This document shows positions 35,151 through 47,395 of a stretch of DNA of 64,000 nucleotides, piece by piece (the first letter of the stretch is position 1; each line of letters begins with the position of its first letter). The stretch spans positions 951,501-1,015,500 of the forward strand of contig JAQGDQ010000008.1 of NCBI GenBank assembly GCA_030141605.1. Direction: 5' to 3'. Below the pieces are notes generated by a model that saw only the letters and a list, made by a program, of their open reading frames with translations, searched no databases and had not been told where the DNA came from. A program made the position numbers and the translations under genes. The stretch is from Tubiluchus corallicola. Its lineage: Eukaryota > Priapulida > Priapulimorpha > Priapulimorphida > Tubiluchidae.

Positions 35151-35755
35151 AAATGCTTAATATCCTCGGTGAAGAACTTACATTGTTGTTTAGTTGCCTG
35201 CCTGTGTTCGTGTGGGTGCCTTCATGTACAAGTGCTGGTGTAACTAAAGAAAAGTTTGCCTGCACGTTACAAACTTTCTCTTTCCCATATGCTTGTACTT
35301 TTCGCCCCGAGTTTCACATTTGACACAAGTGCTCCATGTTTGAAGTGTTGGTGTAGCTAAAAAAGTTTGTTACACCTCAGGAAAAACACATATTGTTCAC
35401 TAAGTATCTAGCCATACGGGTGCCTGTTGAGGCCATGCCGAATCTTGAATATCAAACCTCATTTACTATTGTTTTGAGACAGGTACTGATGAAGCGGCGT
35501 CATAAAACGAATGACTTTCCTATGTGACAAAATAAAAACGACATAACTTAACGAAATGTTAGAATTACCTAAAATAGGCCTATTTAACTTCAACCAATTT
35601 GCTCTCGAAAGCAAAGTTAATATTGCTCACCCGAGTTTCTCAGAATTAATAAAATTATCTTATTTTACGAGAGTATATCAAGAACGAGAAAAACACAACC
35701 ACTTCGCGATCAGTAATCGATCACGTTTGCCACCTTGCGGACAACCTAAATACTA

Positions 35756-35763
35756 TTTCCCGC
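35756..35763 (+). promoter_or_regulatory. Possible E2F site (TTTCCCGC)
   Basis: An exact match to the E2F consensus TTTSSCGC in the spacer between HERC2 and DCTD. DCTD is an S-phase nucleotide gene and a plausible E2F target. The site lies about 0.9 kb upstream of the DCTD start codon, and an 8-mer occurs by chance, so support is weak. Confidence 0.25.
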
Positions 35764-36654
35764 TATAATTGGCAAATACAAACTGTAACGTTAGTTATTA
35801 TTTTTATGTGTTCATCATTAGTGTCAACTTAAAATATAGAAATACGTCATTTTATACTTAAATTTATTGTTTTTCTATAGTATTTTCTTCTCAATGGAAC
35901 TTCACATTAGTGTGGCCCTTCAAATAACTTGTGTGTGAAGACACTAACAGGGAGAATGAATTGGATATTGGTCAGGTTTTAAAAAAATGGCCTATTAGTG
36001 TGGCCTTTAAACAAGTTGTGTATGGGTTATGTTAAGTGAGAAAATCCTTTGTCCGCTCTGTTTCTCTTGGCTATCACATCATTTGTTAATGCTGTGTTTA
36101 CAATGTTATAGAGGCAAGCATAAACATTCTGTGTTCAGTAGACAGAATGATTTGTTTTTCTCCAAAAATTTAGTGAGTAACTGCAAATTTATGATGTAAA
36201 TTTGTGAAACAGCGATGGGCAGCAAACGGACCATGTGGTCATCAAATCAACTGCCCCAATAACAATTACTGTGGTGCAGCTAAATTTCATTATTTACATA
36301 ATAAACTGTATTTGTAAAAAATACTTGTGTTGTACTGGCTGAAGCTATCTAGCTTGCCCATAGACAGAGTTTCTCCATTTTAGTACTAAATAAATCACCA
36401 TAAAAAGTGCAAAACAAAAATCAATGTTCTAGTTCCTTAATTGTGTCTCAGTGGGGAACTAGAAAAGCAAACATGTCATAACTTTTATTGTTACTTGAGT
36501 TAATAATTGCAGATTTAGAAAAGCTAATCAGTTTCAGCAACTTCAAGCAATACCAATGCTAAGCATAAAGGAACAGCTAAAGCAATATATTTAAGGTTTC
36601 TTGTAGTGCACAGTTTTTTAGCCGTTGTAAGTGATGTTATTGTTTTATAGAGTC

Positions 36655-36765
36655 ATGGATTCAACCCCTAATGAACAAAAACGCTTAGACTACCTAGAAT
36701 GGCCAGAATACTTCATGGGTGTCGCCTTTCTTTCTGCCCAGAGAAGCAAAGATCCAAGTACGCAG
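36655..36765 (+). CDS. DCTD: DCTD coding exon 1
   Basis: Residues 1-37. It contains [20 protein letters not shown], which differs from human at one residue, and ends STQ before GTAGTT in phase 0. Confidence 0.92.
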
Positions 36766-39700
36766 GTAGTTACCGGCTTTTCATTTTACTACTTTCATTA
36801 ATTTGTAACATGCAGCTTGAAAGGTAACTTTCTTTTTAAATGTTTTTTCAGTATTTTAGTTACAAATGGATTTCACATACTTATATGAATTTCATATACC
36901 AATTATATAGAACACTAGCCACACGGATATTAATAGACTTATCAAATAAAACTGCATAAATTGCTGATAGATGTCACCACATTTTGTCCATGTCCATTTG
37001 CTGTGCCAATGATCAGATTGCCATCTAACAACAAACATTTATCTTAAGTTAGTTTACCTGTCTAATTGCATGTACATATAAATTGCTTTTGTGCTAGATG
37101 ACATAATTAGATTAAATGCCACTTATATTAAAGTCCAATAACCCTAAACATAAAACAATACAATAGTCCTCGCTTAACGACGATAATGCGTTCAAATAAA
37201 ACGAGACAATAAGCGAAACTTCGTTAAAACAAAGCCGAGACTTCTATGGAAAGTAATGTAAAAGAATTGAGATACGTTCCAAAGGCAAAAGTCAATGCTG
37301 GTTAAATCATATAGCTGAAACATTTTATGAGTTTTGTTTATATTTCTACTGATTAATTTATTTCTGCTTGCCTGAAACCCCACCTATCTCTTTCGTTAAC
37401 ATTTCAGCCTAGACAGTGGTTAAACAATAATCACTGCAGAGTCAAAACCAAACTCTGGGCGACCTTGGAAATTTTATCTAGATACTAAGTCTGGTTGCTA
37501 TAGCTACAGGTTGCATGCACAAAGTTTGTTCGCAGGTCTCACTGATATAAACGGCTAGCCTTTAGTAGTCAGTTGGGAAGCAAAAACGTATGTAATAATT
37601 ACACTGTTTACTTTGCCACTGCATTTAGATCAGAATAATGCCATATACACTGTTTTACAATGCAATATACGATGTTTTAATGAATTAAATTAGTTAAAAA
37701 TGTTGTTCATGAAATAAAAATTGGTATTAAGCAAAGTAAAAAAATTGTCGTTAAAGTCGTTCGTGCTTTATTAAGTGGAAAAAGGTGTCAAAAGATCAGT
37801 GTCGTTAAAACGAGACGTTGCTAAACGGGGGAGTTGTTAAGCGAGGACTTACTGTATAACAAAAGTAATACAAAACAGATATGGCAAAATAATATGTCGC
37901 GTATACGGGACCTATATGCTAAAATAACATGTCGATTGAAATAAAAAAGCATAGTCATACGTTAACAAGCTTTAAGAAGTCAGAAAAGGGCATTTCGTAA
38001 AGAATATTATAAATTATATCTATAAAATACTAATTATAATTTCTTTGCATCCCAACATAGACAATTTGTAACTTAAATTATATTTAATGAGAAGTCAAAC
38101 TATTAATATCGAATAACATTACTGAATTATTTTCATATTCTTTCATCTGTTCTTTTATCTTTCATCGGCATTTAAACTTTTTTAGTTATTCGCATATCCT
38201 GAATCTCTATTTTTTGAGGATCACCACTCTGTGTTATTTCTAAGCTCAGATAATCCGCTGAAAAACATAAGCTTGAGAAGAGTTTTTGACAAACACCTTA
38301 CTAGTTTTTAAGCAGAGAAGTGGATAAGGAATTCTAAATTTAATTTTTAATATTTTCTAAACAATTTCCTGACTTTTTTGTGCAAGAACATAAAATGTCC
38401 AATATATTTAGCATTTGTTTTTGTAAAAAGCAAAAAATTGATATTTGACCCAATTTTTGATGCATTGTACTTTAAAGCATCATAAAGCTATCTAAACTAT
38501 GCTGTTTTGTGGACGGTTTTGGTTAGCAAGCACACATTAAATTATTTTCCATCTGCTTCCTTTTATGTTTTCTTAATATAAATCTAAATATAGCTCTAAA
38601 ATATCAAACATCAAATATTGTAATAATAAATGTAATTACTATAACATTGTATATTCATTGCTATATTTTGTGAAAATGAAAATGTTAAACCTTAAAACTT
38701 ATCACACACTGCACTAGTATATTATAATTAATAACTACTACTATGTACAGTAATTTTAGTAAATTGATCGGTGCTGACATCTATTGCCCAGGAAATTCAG
38801 TCATTACAAGTTATGCTAATTCCATCATGTGGATTATAATAAATTTGCATATGAACAATTTCTTTAATTATTAATGAATGATTAATTATTAACTTATGGA
38901 TTATCATTAATAATTGTTGTAGTAATAAAGATAATATAAATATTAATATTCACAATACAGTAATCGCGGCTTAATAGACTCACTTTGGGACAAAAGTGTT
39001 TTACAATTCGCCGACTGATTCAATGAGCCAACAAATGTAGCCTATTACTACTATAGAAGTATGAGTCATGACTCATCACCTTCTTTCCTTAGTATGCATT
39101 ACAAAGGCTTTAAATGAATTTTAGAAATGAATAAATGTCAGAATTCCTCTGCAATTATTTAAGAATACTAATTTATATAAGTGAAGTAACAAAAAAGAAA
39201 ATTGCATACACCTGATTATTACTACTAAAAATTGCAAAAATTCATGCAAGGTCGGTTGGTTCATTTCTTCACGAAGAAGTTGGTTTATGAAATTCTCATA
39301 ACGTCGAAAATCTGTTGCTGCATACTGCCCGTATTCGTGCAAAACGCCTAGTCACCTAGTCTTGGGCAGCAGTTAGCAATGACTTTGTTTCTCCTGTGAA
39401 AAGCAGCTTGAACTTCAAAAGCTAAATGCTGGGTAAGCGATTAAACGTTAACTTCCAGGAATAACGAGGTTAACTGCAGCAGATAAGCGGGTGACAGATT
39501 CAAAGTAAAACCGCTATGCTAACATATTAGTGCATATGATAAACGTACTGTACCTGCTTACAAACAATGCTGTACCTAACATGACTGTTTGTATATTTAT
39601 TATAGTGCGCAAAATTGCTGTAAAGATGACATAAACACAGCAAAAGCTCTTTGGACGTACGCAAAAGCCTTATTTTAAGTATGTGTAGAAAACATATTGA

Positions 39701-42700
39701 GGCAATTATGCAGAGTTATTTGAGTCAATTGCCGACAGTTTTTATATACATTTGAATGGGAGTGGCACATTTTTGAGTCAGTTGGGCAACTGACTCTATT
39801 AACCGTAAGTCTAATAAACTGCGCCTACTGTAATAATAATAAACGTGCCATAGAAAGACAAATAAGAACAGATCATAATTATAGTATTTCTTTCTTACAT
39901 TTACATACATGTGTAATATATGTATGCATACAATAACTTTTAATTTTTATATTTTATAGTTTCCATTTATATTTAATTTTAGGTAGGTGCCTGCATTGTC
40001 AATCAAGAAAAGAAGATAGTTGGTATTGGTTATAATGGCATGCCTAACAACTGTGACGATGATAAACTTCCTTGGGGTAAACTAAGTGAGAACTGGCTGG
40101 ATCGAAAATATGCTTATGGTAATAGTGCAATCAATCAGTGGTTAAAGTAATCTTATCCAGCTGTACATTTCCTTTTTTTGTGTGTGTAGTTGTATATTTA
40201 AACTATAGTTGTATCTTCTGTTAAACTCCTATTATAATTATTGATCCTTGTCTGATTTCCAGGTACCTGATAATTTAATAAGTTAACGCTGCTCAGGTAC
40301 AGCCAGCATCCAGTTTCCCAAGTTTTGTTTAGTAATTTTATAGAAAAGCTAATCACCAGTAAATAACAGCACCATTTAGTTGCTGCTGTAGAATGGAGCA
40401 GGCCTTTAAAAAGGACAGCATTATATGTGTTTTTGTAGACAGTTATTATCTGCCCCGACAATAGTCAAAGCATAAGCAGTGCATTTAGTCACTTCTGTCT
40501 GTTGGTCTGTATTTGTTTGCACAATAAAATTAAAATGATAGAAATTATAATCAGATATAGGTCTGAGCAAGACCTGGAAACCCATTGCTTTGTGGTTTAA
40601 AGGGTTCAAACTGTAGGTCACAATGTTTTAATCCAATTTTTATGTAGTACGCCCAGTATTTTTTATTTAGTAAATGAAACCAAATTTTGCATAAGGATAA
40701 CTCTGGGCAAAACCTGGAAAGCTTTACTTTTTGCTTCAAAAAGTCAAAGATCAAGGTCACAAGATCAAAAATGTTATAATAAATTTTTGCCCGTGTAGTG
40801 ACTTCATATCAGCGTTTGCACCTTCTGTTGAATGCCCTAGTTTGGTTTTTGTGGACATTTATTCATTTTTATGTAAATGTAAATTGTATACCTATGACCT
40901 TACACTGTAGCATTCCCTAGCCTAACTTTTGAAGCCCTTAACTTGAAAGTGTTACTACCGCTGCTTTGACAAATATGAATCTCCAGATATTCAGGGTGAT
41001 AAAAATCTTCAGTGCAATAATGTCTGTTATTGACACTATCTTAACTGGAGTGTATCTTACCACTTTCCGTTTCCACTTGTTTTCTGTTGTCCAATTTTCC
41101 AGTTTCACTGAAGTCACAAATGGTAAATCATCCAGAAAACTGCACTTTCAGTGATGGAAATCTGTCACTCTGTTCTGTACCCGAAGATTTGATTTATTTT
41201 TCCTCACAGTTCATTAAAGTACTGTTTGTCTCTTGTCAGTGTGTCACGCTGAGATGAATGCCATAATGAACAAGAATTCAGCTGATGTAAAGGACTGCAT
41301 AATGTACGTAGCATTGTTTCCCTGTAACGAATGTGCCAAGCTCATCATCCAGTCTGGTATCAAAGAAATTATTTTTTTCTCGGACAAAAATAGCACCAAA
41401 CCAGAATTTATTGCCTCCCAGAAGCTTCTGTCGATGGCAGGAGTGAAATTCAGGTAAAAACTTCTACGATTGTTTGTGCTAAAACAGCTGTCTGGAAATA
41501 GGTTAGGGCATAAAGGTTAGCTTGTATTCTCCAGACTATGAGTCTTCCATCTGTTGAAACCATAAGAGTGATTAGCCCGCCTAGAATAAGTCTGGGTATA
41601 GGTCTTTCTAAGAACTGGTGAGGCAAGAATTTCCAGCGATTATTTGAAGCTGAAAGCTGTGAAAACTGTCACCGTATACATGATCATCCTGTATAACCAG
41701 TGAAAGTAAGTCATTCATCATGCCCGTCATGTTCCGCTTTTATGCTTTTAAGCAAATTCCACACGGTAGGTCCCGTGGCTGTATATTTCTTAAAATTGAA
41801 CATCAGTAGATTTAATAACTATTAGGGTAAGCGACAAAAATACAATTGTTTTTGACAGATTTTTGCCGATTTACATGAAAGTATGTGTATTAAGGTCAGT
41901 TTAATTAATCCTTCATGTGCTATTTGTTCTAAAAGTCTGTACCATATGTGTATTCAGTTTTAGTCTTCTTGTGGGATTTAACCGTTAATAATGGCTAGTT
42001 TGTCATCTAGAACTTATGAACGGGTTTGAAAAAATAAGGATTTGTGAAAATTATTGGTGATTTTTTTGTCATTTCAATAACTGACAGCTGCCTGGTGAGC
42101 ATTACTGACTTAACATGTTCAATGTAAATGTGACTATACTCTTGAATGTGAATACAGTCTTGTACAGGTAACGTAAAAAAAACAAAATTACTTGAACATA
42201 AGTGTGTAATCAGCAGTGTTAGCCATTTTACCAGAATGGTAACATCAATTTTTTATAAACTATAGATTGAGGTCTACCTCTCACCTTGTATTTTATTAGC
42301 CTCGCCTATTGATTCTAAGGTGCAACTTGGCTAGGCTATCCACCACTGTAGATTTGGTCTGGAGTCGCCTAACATCCTGAAATTTTCCTATTTTGACCAT
42401 TGCACTGAAATTTACATCAAAATTACAACTTACATGCTATCGAAAATTTGCAAATGACTAAGCTAGAAACAGCAGAGTGTTTGTTAAGATGACAGTAAAC
42501 TTATTAAATTAAATTTTATCTATTGTAAGGCTTCATCTTTTCTCCCCGCCATGTTGTTTCACCCCTCACCCCAAACATTTGTTGCCAATTTTTGTTATAG
42601 TAGCAAGAGCAGCGTAAATCACCTTCGGTCATTTGCACACTTTACTTAAACCAATTTGAGTACGAGATTTACAGATCTTAATAACTGAAAAGAAGCGAAA

Positions 42701-45252
42701 GAGACGACTTGGGTTTAATTCACATAACGTCATAATTTGATTGCTAAGGCTATCTCCAAAAACCTCAAAAAATGTGAGAGATGTATTGGGACCGAGGACT
42801 CCAAAAATTGATGTGCTGCTTGCAGTTTTGCAAATTTTAGACTTTTAGTACATTTTAAAGTCTAAAATCAAGAAGTTTGTTCTACTTTGTGATTTAAATT
42901 TCTTGGTTTTTGTTTCTGGAAAAAGCTTCCTAAAACGTCTAAAATACAGCTCCGCCCGGATCCTGCCAGGCAAGCTGACAGCGATCGTCCAGACCCTGTA
43001 ATTGATTTTTGACTCGAAATTTTGATTTGTGACAAGGTGGCAATTTAAACAGGCCTACTGGCCCAGGCATCTAATGCATGGAATTTTATTTTAAAAGTGT
43101 TAGTACTTGGTCTTCTGTATATTTTAATCAGATTTATGTTTAGTTTCGTATAGATAGAAATTTGATGCCTCAACTATTTAAGGTAGGACATATTTACATT
43201 TCAACATGGTTAAAATACCTTTCCTGGCTGGTTCAATGGCTCTTCTGAGAGAGTTTGCCTCGATAATAAGCTAAGTTCTGGTCTTGTCACAAACATGAAT
43301 GTGTAAACCATGTGACTGAATGCTGAATTCTGAGTTGCACTGTACATAAACTACTACTGTGTAGTGATATCACTTAGGCGTGGTACACATCATTCACGTA
43401 ACAAGGATATGAAACATTGAACCCACTTGCACCATCAGAAGTTGTTAATAAGCATAAGTACCTTGTTGCTGTTATAACAAATGTACCCGACTGTATGCCA
43501 AAGTAAACAAAATCTTCCTTTTGAGAAGAAATTGAGACTTAAGAATTCAGTGCAAAATTACGCTTTCACATTGTCTAATGAATTAACATCCAGGCACTGT
43601 AACCACAATTACCATCTTTATATATGCGAAGCGTAAGCATCCCAATAATGAGTTATTTATGTTAACAGCTTATTTGAAATGTTTTGCGGCAACAAAATTT
43701 CTGTATTTATTAATGATTTGCACTCGAGCAAATTAAAAAAAGATATAGAAAAAGCAGACACTTAGGTAGCCACACATCTTTTAAATGAGTTACATAGTGA
43801 TTGGCATATTTTCTAACTGTTTGGCAGGCCTAATAAGTGCATGTCCTTTTTTGTTATTTTGTCATTTTTAGATGCAGTCACTATAACATAAAAAAACTTT
43901 CTTTGCTACATTTCAGAACTGATTTTAATCTAATTCAACTAATCATCAGCTAACAGTATATTGTGAATTTACACTTGCTTTTGTACCAATTTCCATTGCT
44001 TCATAATCTTTTAATTTGATCTGTAATGAAATCTCTGCACATCATTAATCTTGCTGACAAGCTGCAGACTAATATAGCAGTCACATTCCAGGAAATGAGT
44101 TTGATTTGACTGTTGAATTACAACTGCTGCTGTAATTCACTAATTGATGTACATACTCCTTGAGTCCTTGGAGATTCTGTTAAATTTTATTCGTGATTGA
44201 ATTGCACATCATGTAGTCTGGATGATACCAGCAATGTATAATGTTTGGGTATGCACTGGCAAGCACGAAGCGTCACATATACGTAGTTTGCAACTAATGA
44301 TTTGATTGATTTGAAAGTTAAGGTAGGACTTCATGTATGAATAATGCGTAGTGCGTATACAACACTTTGTATTTAAATACGTGCCAGTATAATGCATAAA
44401 GTCAATGCACATCATTCATTACGGATCACACATTACGTACACATGAAGTCCTGCATTTGAGTTGTAAATTATACTGCAAATTAAATGTAGCTTAAGCGGT
44501 AATTTCTTTATACATGCATTGTGCACTTTATACTATCATTGTGCACTGTAACTCATTACCATTAAAATTAGGTCATTAAAATTTTTCTGCCTTCAATTAT
44601 GATGGTTTGAATGTTTTGCAATGCTATTCTGCCTTCCAGGCAGGCAGTCATTACCACTAATTACAGAACAAGTTAGTGCACTAACGCTGGTCTGATTATT
44701 TGATTAAACAAGTTTCAAACCATACTAAACTGCACACTAGACGATTTTCGAGTCGCCTTTGAATCCTTTCGGAACTGTGCGATTCTATAGTGTGGATGAA
44801 TGAGGCAGGGGAGGAAACATCTAATGATTTCTATAATGTTAGTTCCTGTGATTGACGATTATTGCAAAAGTTCAAAGGCTATTGATACCTCAATAGCAGC
44901 ATGTTCATGTACATGGACAACAGTGTCACCACACTGCTCTTTTGTTGCAGTTATTGAAATGAAGAGGATGTTTATTTGTGCCAACTGCTTTTGCTGCTTT
45001 GTCATACTACGGAGAAAGGCATCATGTTAGATTTAATTTAGCTATCAGCTAATCTAATACTGATGATTACGTGTTTTTTAAATTTCAGTGAAGTTTACAA
45101 TCATATATTTATAGTCACAAAAGAGTAGTCTGGTATGCCCGAGGTGAGTGGGTACTAGAATAAGGTATCAATAATTTTTGACCTGCAGCCCTAAACTGGA
45201 AAGAGATGAGCGTAGCATTACTCTGAAAAAGCTTCATGAATTACGATTATAA
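36655..45252 (+). CDS. DCTD: Deoxycytidylate (dCMP) deaminase, complete, 4 exons
   Basis: DCTD deaminates dCMP to dUMP, the precursor for thymidylate synthase, in the cytosol; the family is hexameric, activated by dCTP and inhibited by dTTP. Exons are 36,655-36,765, 39,983-40,118, 41,240-41,453 and 45,189-45,252, giving 174 residues against 178 in human. Visible motifs are [20 protein letters not shown] (exon 1), the allosteric-site GIGYNGMP (51-58), zinc ligand and catalytic HAE (His85, Glu87), and PCNEC (Cys111, Cys114). All four exons agree in phase, and every active-site residue is present. Only the last 20 residues diverge from human. The ATG follows a possible splice acceptor (TTTTATAG), so a 5' non-coding exon is likely. 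Confidence 0.95.
36766..37160. other. DCTD intron 1, first part
   Basis: AT-rich with no recognisable feature; it ends with the TA that flanks the next element. Confidence 0.5.
37161..37854. mobile_element. TIR element (MITE) with TA target duplication, in DCTD intron 1
   Basis: Left end CAATAGTCCTCGCTTAACGA; right end (reverse complement) CAGTAAGTCCTCGCTTAACA. Both sides are flanked by TA (37,159-37,160 and 37,855-37,856). The inner ends also share (T)AAAACGAGAC-type blocks. It is 694 bp without transposase coding; the 63-codon frame inside is chance. A non-autonomous Tc1/mariner-pogo type element. Confidence 0.85.
37857..38955. other. DCTD intron 1, middle part
   Basis: Very AT-rich, with ATTAATTATTAA-like low-complexity DNA at 38,860-38,950. 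No gene or repeat is recognised. Confidence 0.5.
38958..39830. mobile_element. TIR element with TA target duplication, in DCTD intron 1
   Basis: Left end CAGTAATCGCGGCTTAATAG; right end (reverse complement) CAGTAGGCGCAGTTTATTAG. TA lies on both sides (38,956-38,957 and 39,831-39,832). It is 873 bp. Its right 350 bp matches the element cut off at the window start (to 605) in order and orientation. A 73-codon minus frame (39,121-39,342) inside could be a coding relic but has no domain I recognise. Confidence 0.85.
39983..40118 (+). CDS. DCTD: DCTD coding exon 2
   Basis: Residues 38-82. [20 protein letters not shown] matches human [20 protein letters not shown]. Acceptor TTTTAG at 39,977-39,982, donor GTAATA, phase 1 out. 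It has no Met-initiated ORF of useful length. Confidence 0.92.
40119..41239. other. DCTD intron 2, with a diverged tandem repeat
   Basis: At about 40,560-40,790, two units about 135 bp apart share GAGCAARACCTGGAAA, a TTGCTTyrwGGT-like block and AGGTCACAA. Upstream, 40,490-40,520 has CTGTCTGTTGGTCTGTATTTG. This looks like an old unclassified interspersed repeat. The minus frames at 40,198-40,760 are chance. Confidence 0.5.
41240..41453 (+). CDS. DCTD: DCTD coding exon 3, catalytic
   Basis: Residues 83-154. [20 protein letters not shown] and [20 protein letters not shown] hold the zinc site and catalytic Glu. The donor GTAAAA splits the Arg/Ser codon in phase 2. Confidence 0.95.
41454..43225. 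other. DCTD intron 3, first part
   Basis: AT-rich intron; no gene, RNA or clear repeat was recognised. Confidence 0.5.
43226..43292 (+). mobile_element. tRNA-like SINE head
   Basis: GGTTCAATGGCTCTTCTGAG, then GTTTGCCTCGATAATAAG and AAGTTCTGGTCTTGTCAC follow tRNA arm order. They align with the copies at 8,646 and, on the minus strand, at 30,984-31,068. Roughly 100 bp downstream may belong to the SINE body. Confidence 0.45.
44326..44452. mobile_element. Short MITE with TIRs of about 12 bp or more
   Basis: AGGACTTCATGT at the left is matched by its exact reverse complement at the right. Beyond it, the arms share a degenerate GTAATGCGTA-like stretch. It is 127 bp with no coding. Similar arms (TTTCCATGTGTACATAAT; GAATACGCATCACGC) occur at 45,693-45,791 and 46,195-46,255, suggesting a small family. 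Confidence 0.55.
45189..45252 (+). CDS. DCTD: DCTD coding exon 4 (terminal)
   Basis: Residues 154-174, ending LKKLHELRL then TAA. It keeps a Pro-Lys followed by a beta-like SITLKK, comparable to human IPKCSKIVIDF, but is otherwise diverged. Support comes from the GACCTGCAG acceptor, exact phase, a total length close to human, and an AATAAA 57 bases after the stop. Other in-phase acceptors (for example at 45,088) give short unrelated tails and were not preferred. Confidence 0.6.
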
Positions 45253-47395
45253 TATGCAACAGAAATGTTCCACCTGTGTTAAAAATTTATTACACTGTAA
45301 TTGTGGCAAATAAATTTGACAATGCACAAAACTGTTTACTGTTATTAAATTGGAAATTAAACTTCGTTGAATAGTACATACACTGGGATTCTATATACCA
45401 CAGTCATTGAGATTAAGGTTTAAACTACATAAATAAACTGCAAGTGAAGGAAAGAGACTGGAACAACACTTGTTAACAATAGAGCATAATACAGCATATT
45501 GGTAGTTGCTAATGTAAACCTCTCGCTAACACTATTTAAAGCATTTTAATGATGCCCAAATGAATTAGTAAAATCTACATTAAATTTTCATTCTCGAGGA
45601 CTAATTTCTCTTTAAAGTACGTCTTCCAGTGCACGTAAATGCATTACCTGTGGTACTTAATGCATACACAACAGTTTGTATTTAGACAAGTGGAAGTGTT
45701 TCCATGTGTACATAATTCACAATGCATGAAGCATGATACGTATTCACCTGAAAGCAAATGAATACGCATCACGCAACAGTGCGCACATGGGAAGGTGATT
45801 TAGCAATTTCAAGTTTCCAATGACCATTTTTGAGTGACCCAATTTGACGCCATTCTTTTGGGGATCCCTTCAGGACCTGCGCACAGCAATATTTCTTACA
45901 CTCGAGTCTTGAGAGGTGGAAGTAGTGTACAATATTGTTTCAGTTTTTTTCTGACTATAGCTGAGTGCAATTGGTGATATCCTCTGTATTTTATCTTTGA
46001 CATAGTGTTATGCACACAAAAAACCTAAGCCTTCGTTTCCATCTAACAATACAATAAGATATAAAGCTAATGCCACTGCTATCATTCTTTCTTGATCACT
46101 GTCATGCTAAGATTTCAACAAATCATGGTGTGCAGAAATTATTACTTCCAGTTTTCATGAACAGCACCAAAAAGAGAGCCGTGGTCTTTGTTACATACAT
46201 AGCGTAAATGGCCACATGGAAACATTCAATACTTATTACGCATTACGCGCGCAGGATTCCCAACTTCAGATGATTTATACCACTAATACCATTAGAAATA
46301 TTTTCTGTCCACACTGCACAAAACACACAGGCACTTTTTTCCATTAGCATCATAATAGCTAGTTAGAATAATTCCAGGACACTTTACTTAACCATTTTAA
46401 ATTTCTCTTGTTTTTTGAAAGCATGTTAGCACTCATCTACTAAACTCGCTGCAGTGCCAACTTTTGTGCTGTCCCAAAGTTGGTGGTATAATTCCATTGC
46501 TCCCTTACTTGTAACCTGACGTCAAGAAAACGTATTTCTTATCTTGGACAAGTTAATACAAATTACTATGTAGTATTATATAATGCAAAACGAATGTATT
46601 CACAAAGTGCATATTAATGTTATTTGGTTAGCATTAAAACAGCACCACAAACATTACCAAGAGAGATTTTGTTTCTACTTTTTCGTAGAAGGACAAACAT
46701 TCACTAAAATACAAGTTGAAGCTCGCTTACCAGTAAAAGAATACAGGATGACACCGATGCTGTATTAGTTACTGAGTTAGTATTACTAGTATCACCACAA
46801 TGCAATAAAATCTTGTGAAGCACCACAAATTAAGCTACAGTTATCATTACACACAGCTTGTGACAATAATTAGTAAAAATGAACTATATCATTCTAAAGC
46901 ACTACACTAAAATGCTCATTTACAGCCTATTTCATTTTGATTTTATATCTTGGGTTTTGCAAAACAAATGTACCTGCAAGACTAATCAAGGTGCACAAAA
47001 AATGCAACAAACAAATAATTATTTTGATAGCTATTATGTACAAACTTGATAATGAAATCAGTTGAATACAGGTTATTAAGTGTTCTAAATTGTGTTCTCG
47101 TACCTTATTTTGCTTATATTCATAGTTAAATAATCTTAGTAGACACAACGCCGTTGATACACAACACCAAAGTTAGAAATGCAAGATTTTGGTAATCAAG
47201 AAATCCACTTTAATAACACAAATAATTTCACTCAATAAAACATGATTAATATTATATCATTTGCATTCTTGCAAACCTTTACATATTTGGATCATCTCCC
47301 TTGATTAAGAATGCAAAAACTAAACCAATTTCATGTCATTACATAATAGCAAGTAATGTGCAGTGAAAATAATAAGCCTGTTGATGTGACATTTC
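45253..47395. other. Convergent spacer between DCTD and Ras
   Basis: Holds the DCTD 3' end and probably the Ras 3' UTR; a variant ATTAAA signal for the minus strand lies near 47,209-47,214. MITE-like fragments with CCATGTGTAC/TGCGTAATGCG arms lie at 45,690-45,800 and 46,190-46,260. No other gene is visible. Confidence 0.5.
45309..45314 (+). promoter_or_regulatory. DCTD polyadenylation signal AATAAA
   Basis: Canonical hexamer 57 bases after the proposed DCTD stop codon; it supports placing the terminal exon there. Confidence 0.6.

Larger units (their letters stand above)
33124..36654. other. Spacer between divergent HERC2 and DCTD
   Basis: Presumably contains the 5' untranslated exons and promoters of both genes. 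It holds a retrotransposon tail (34,040-34,178), repeat family A copy 3, a second tail in the other orientation (35,096-35,150), and a small region at 35,690-35,770 with CG-containing promoter-like motifs. The open frame 35,048-35,323 overlaps the retrotransposon tail and is not a gene. Confidence 0.55.

Noticed and set aside
35048-35323. 91-codon plus-strand open frame upstream of DCTD
   Set aside because: It reads across the antisense of a retrotransposon 3' tail and has no domain or conserved neighbour.
45089-45128. Alternative DCTD terminal exon after TTTCAG at 45,088
   Set aside because: It gives a short unrelated tail ([12 protein letters not shown]) without a nearby AATAAA. The exon at 45,189 gives near-human length, a Pro-Lys/beta pattern and a polyadenylation signal.
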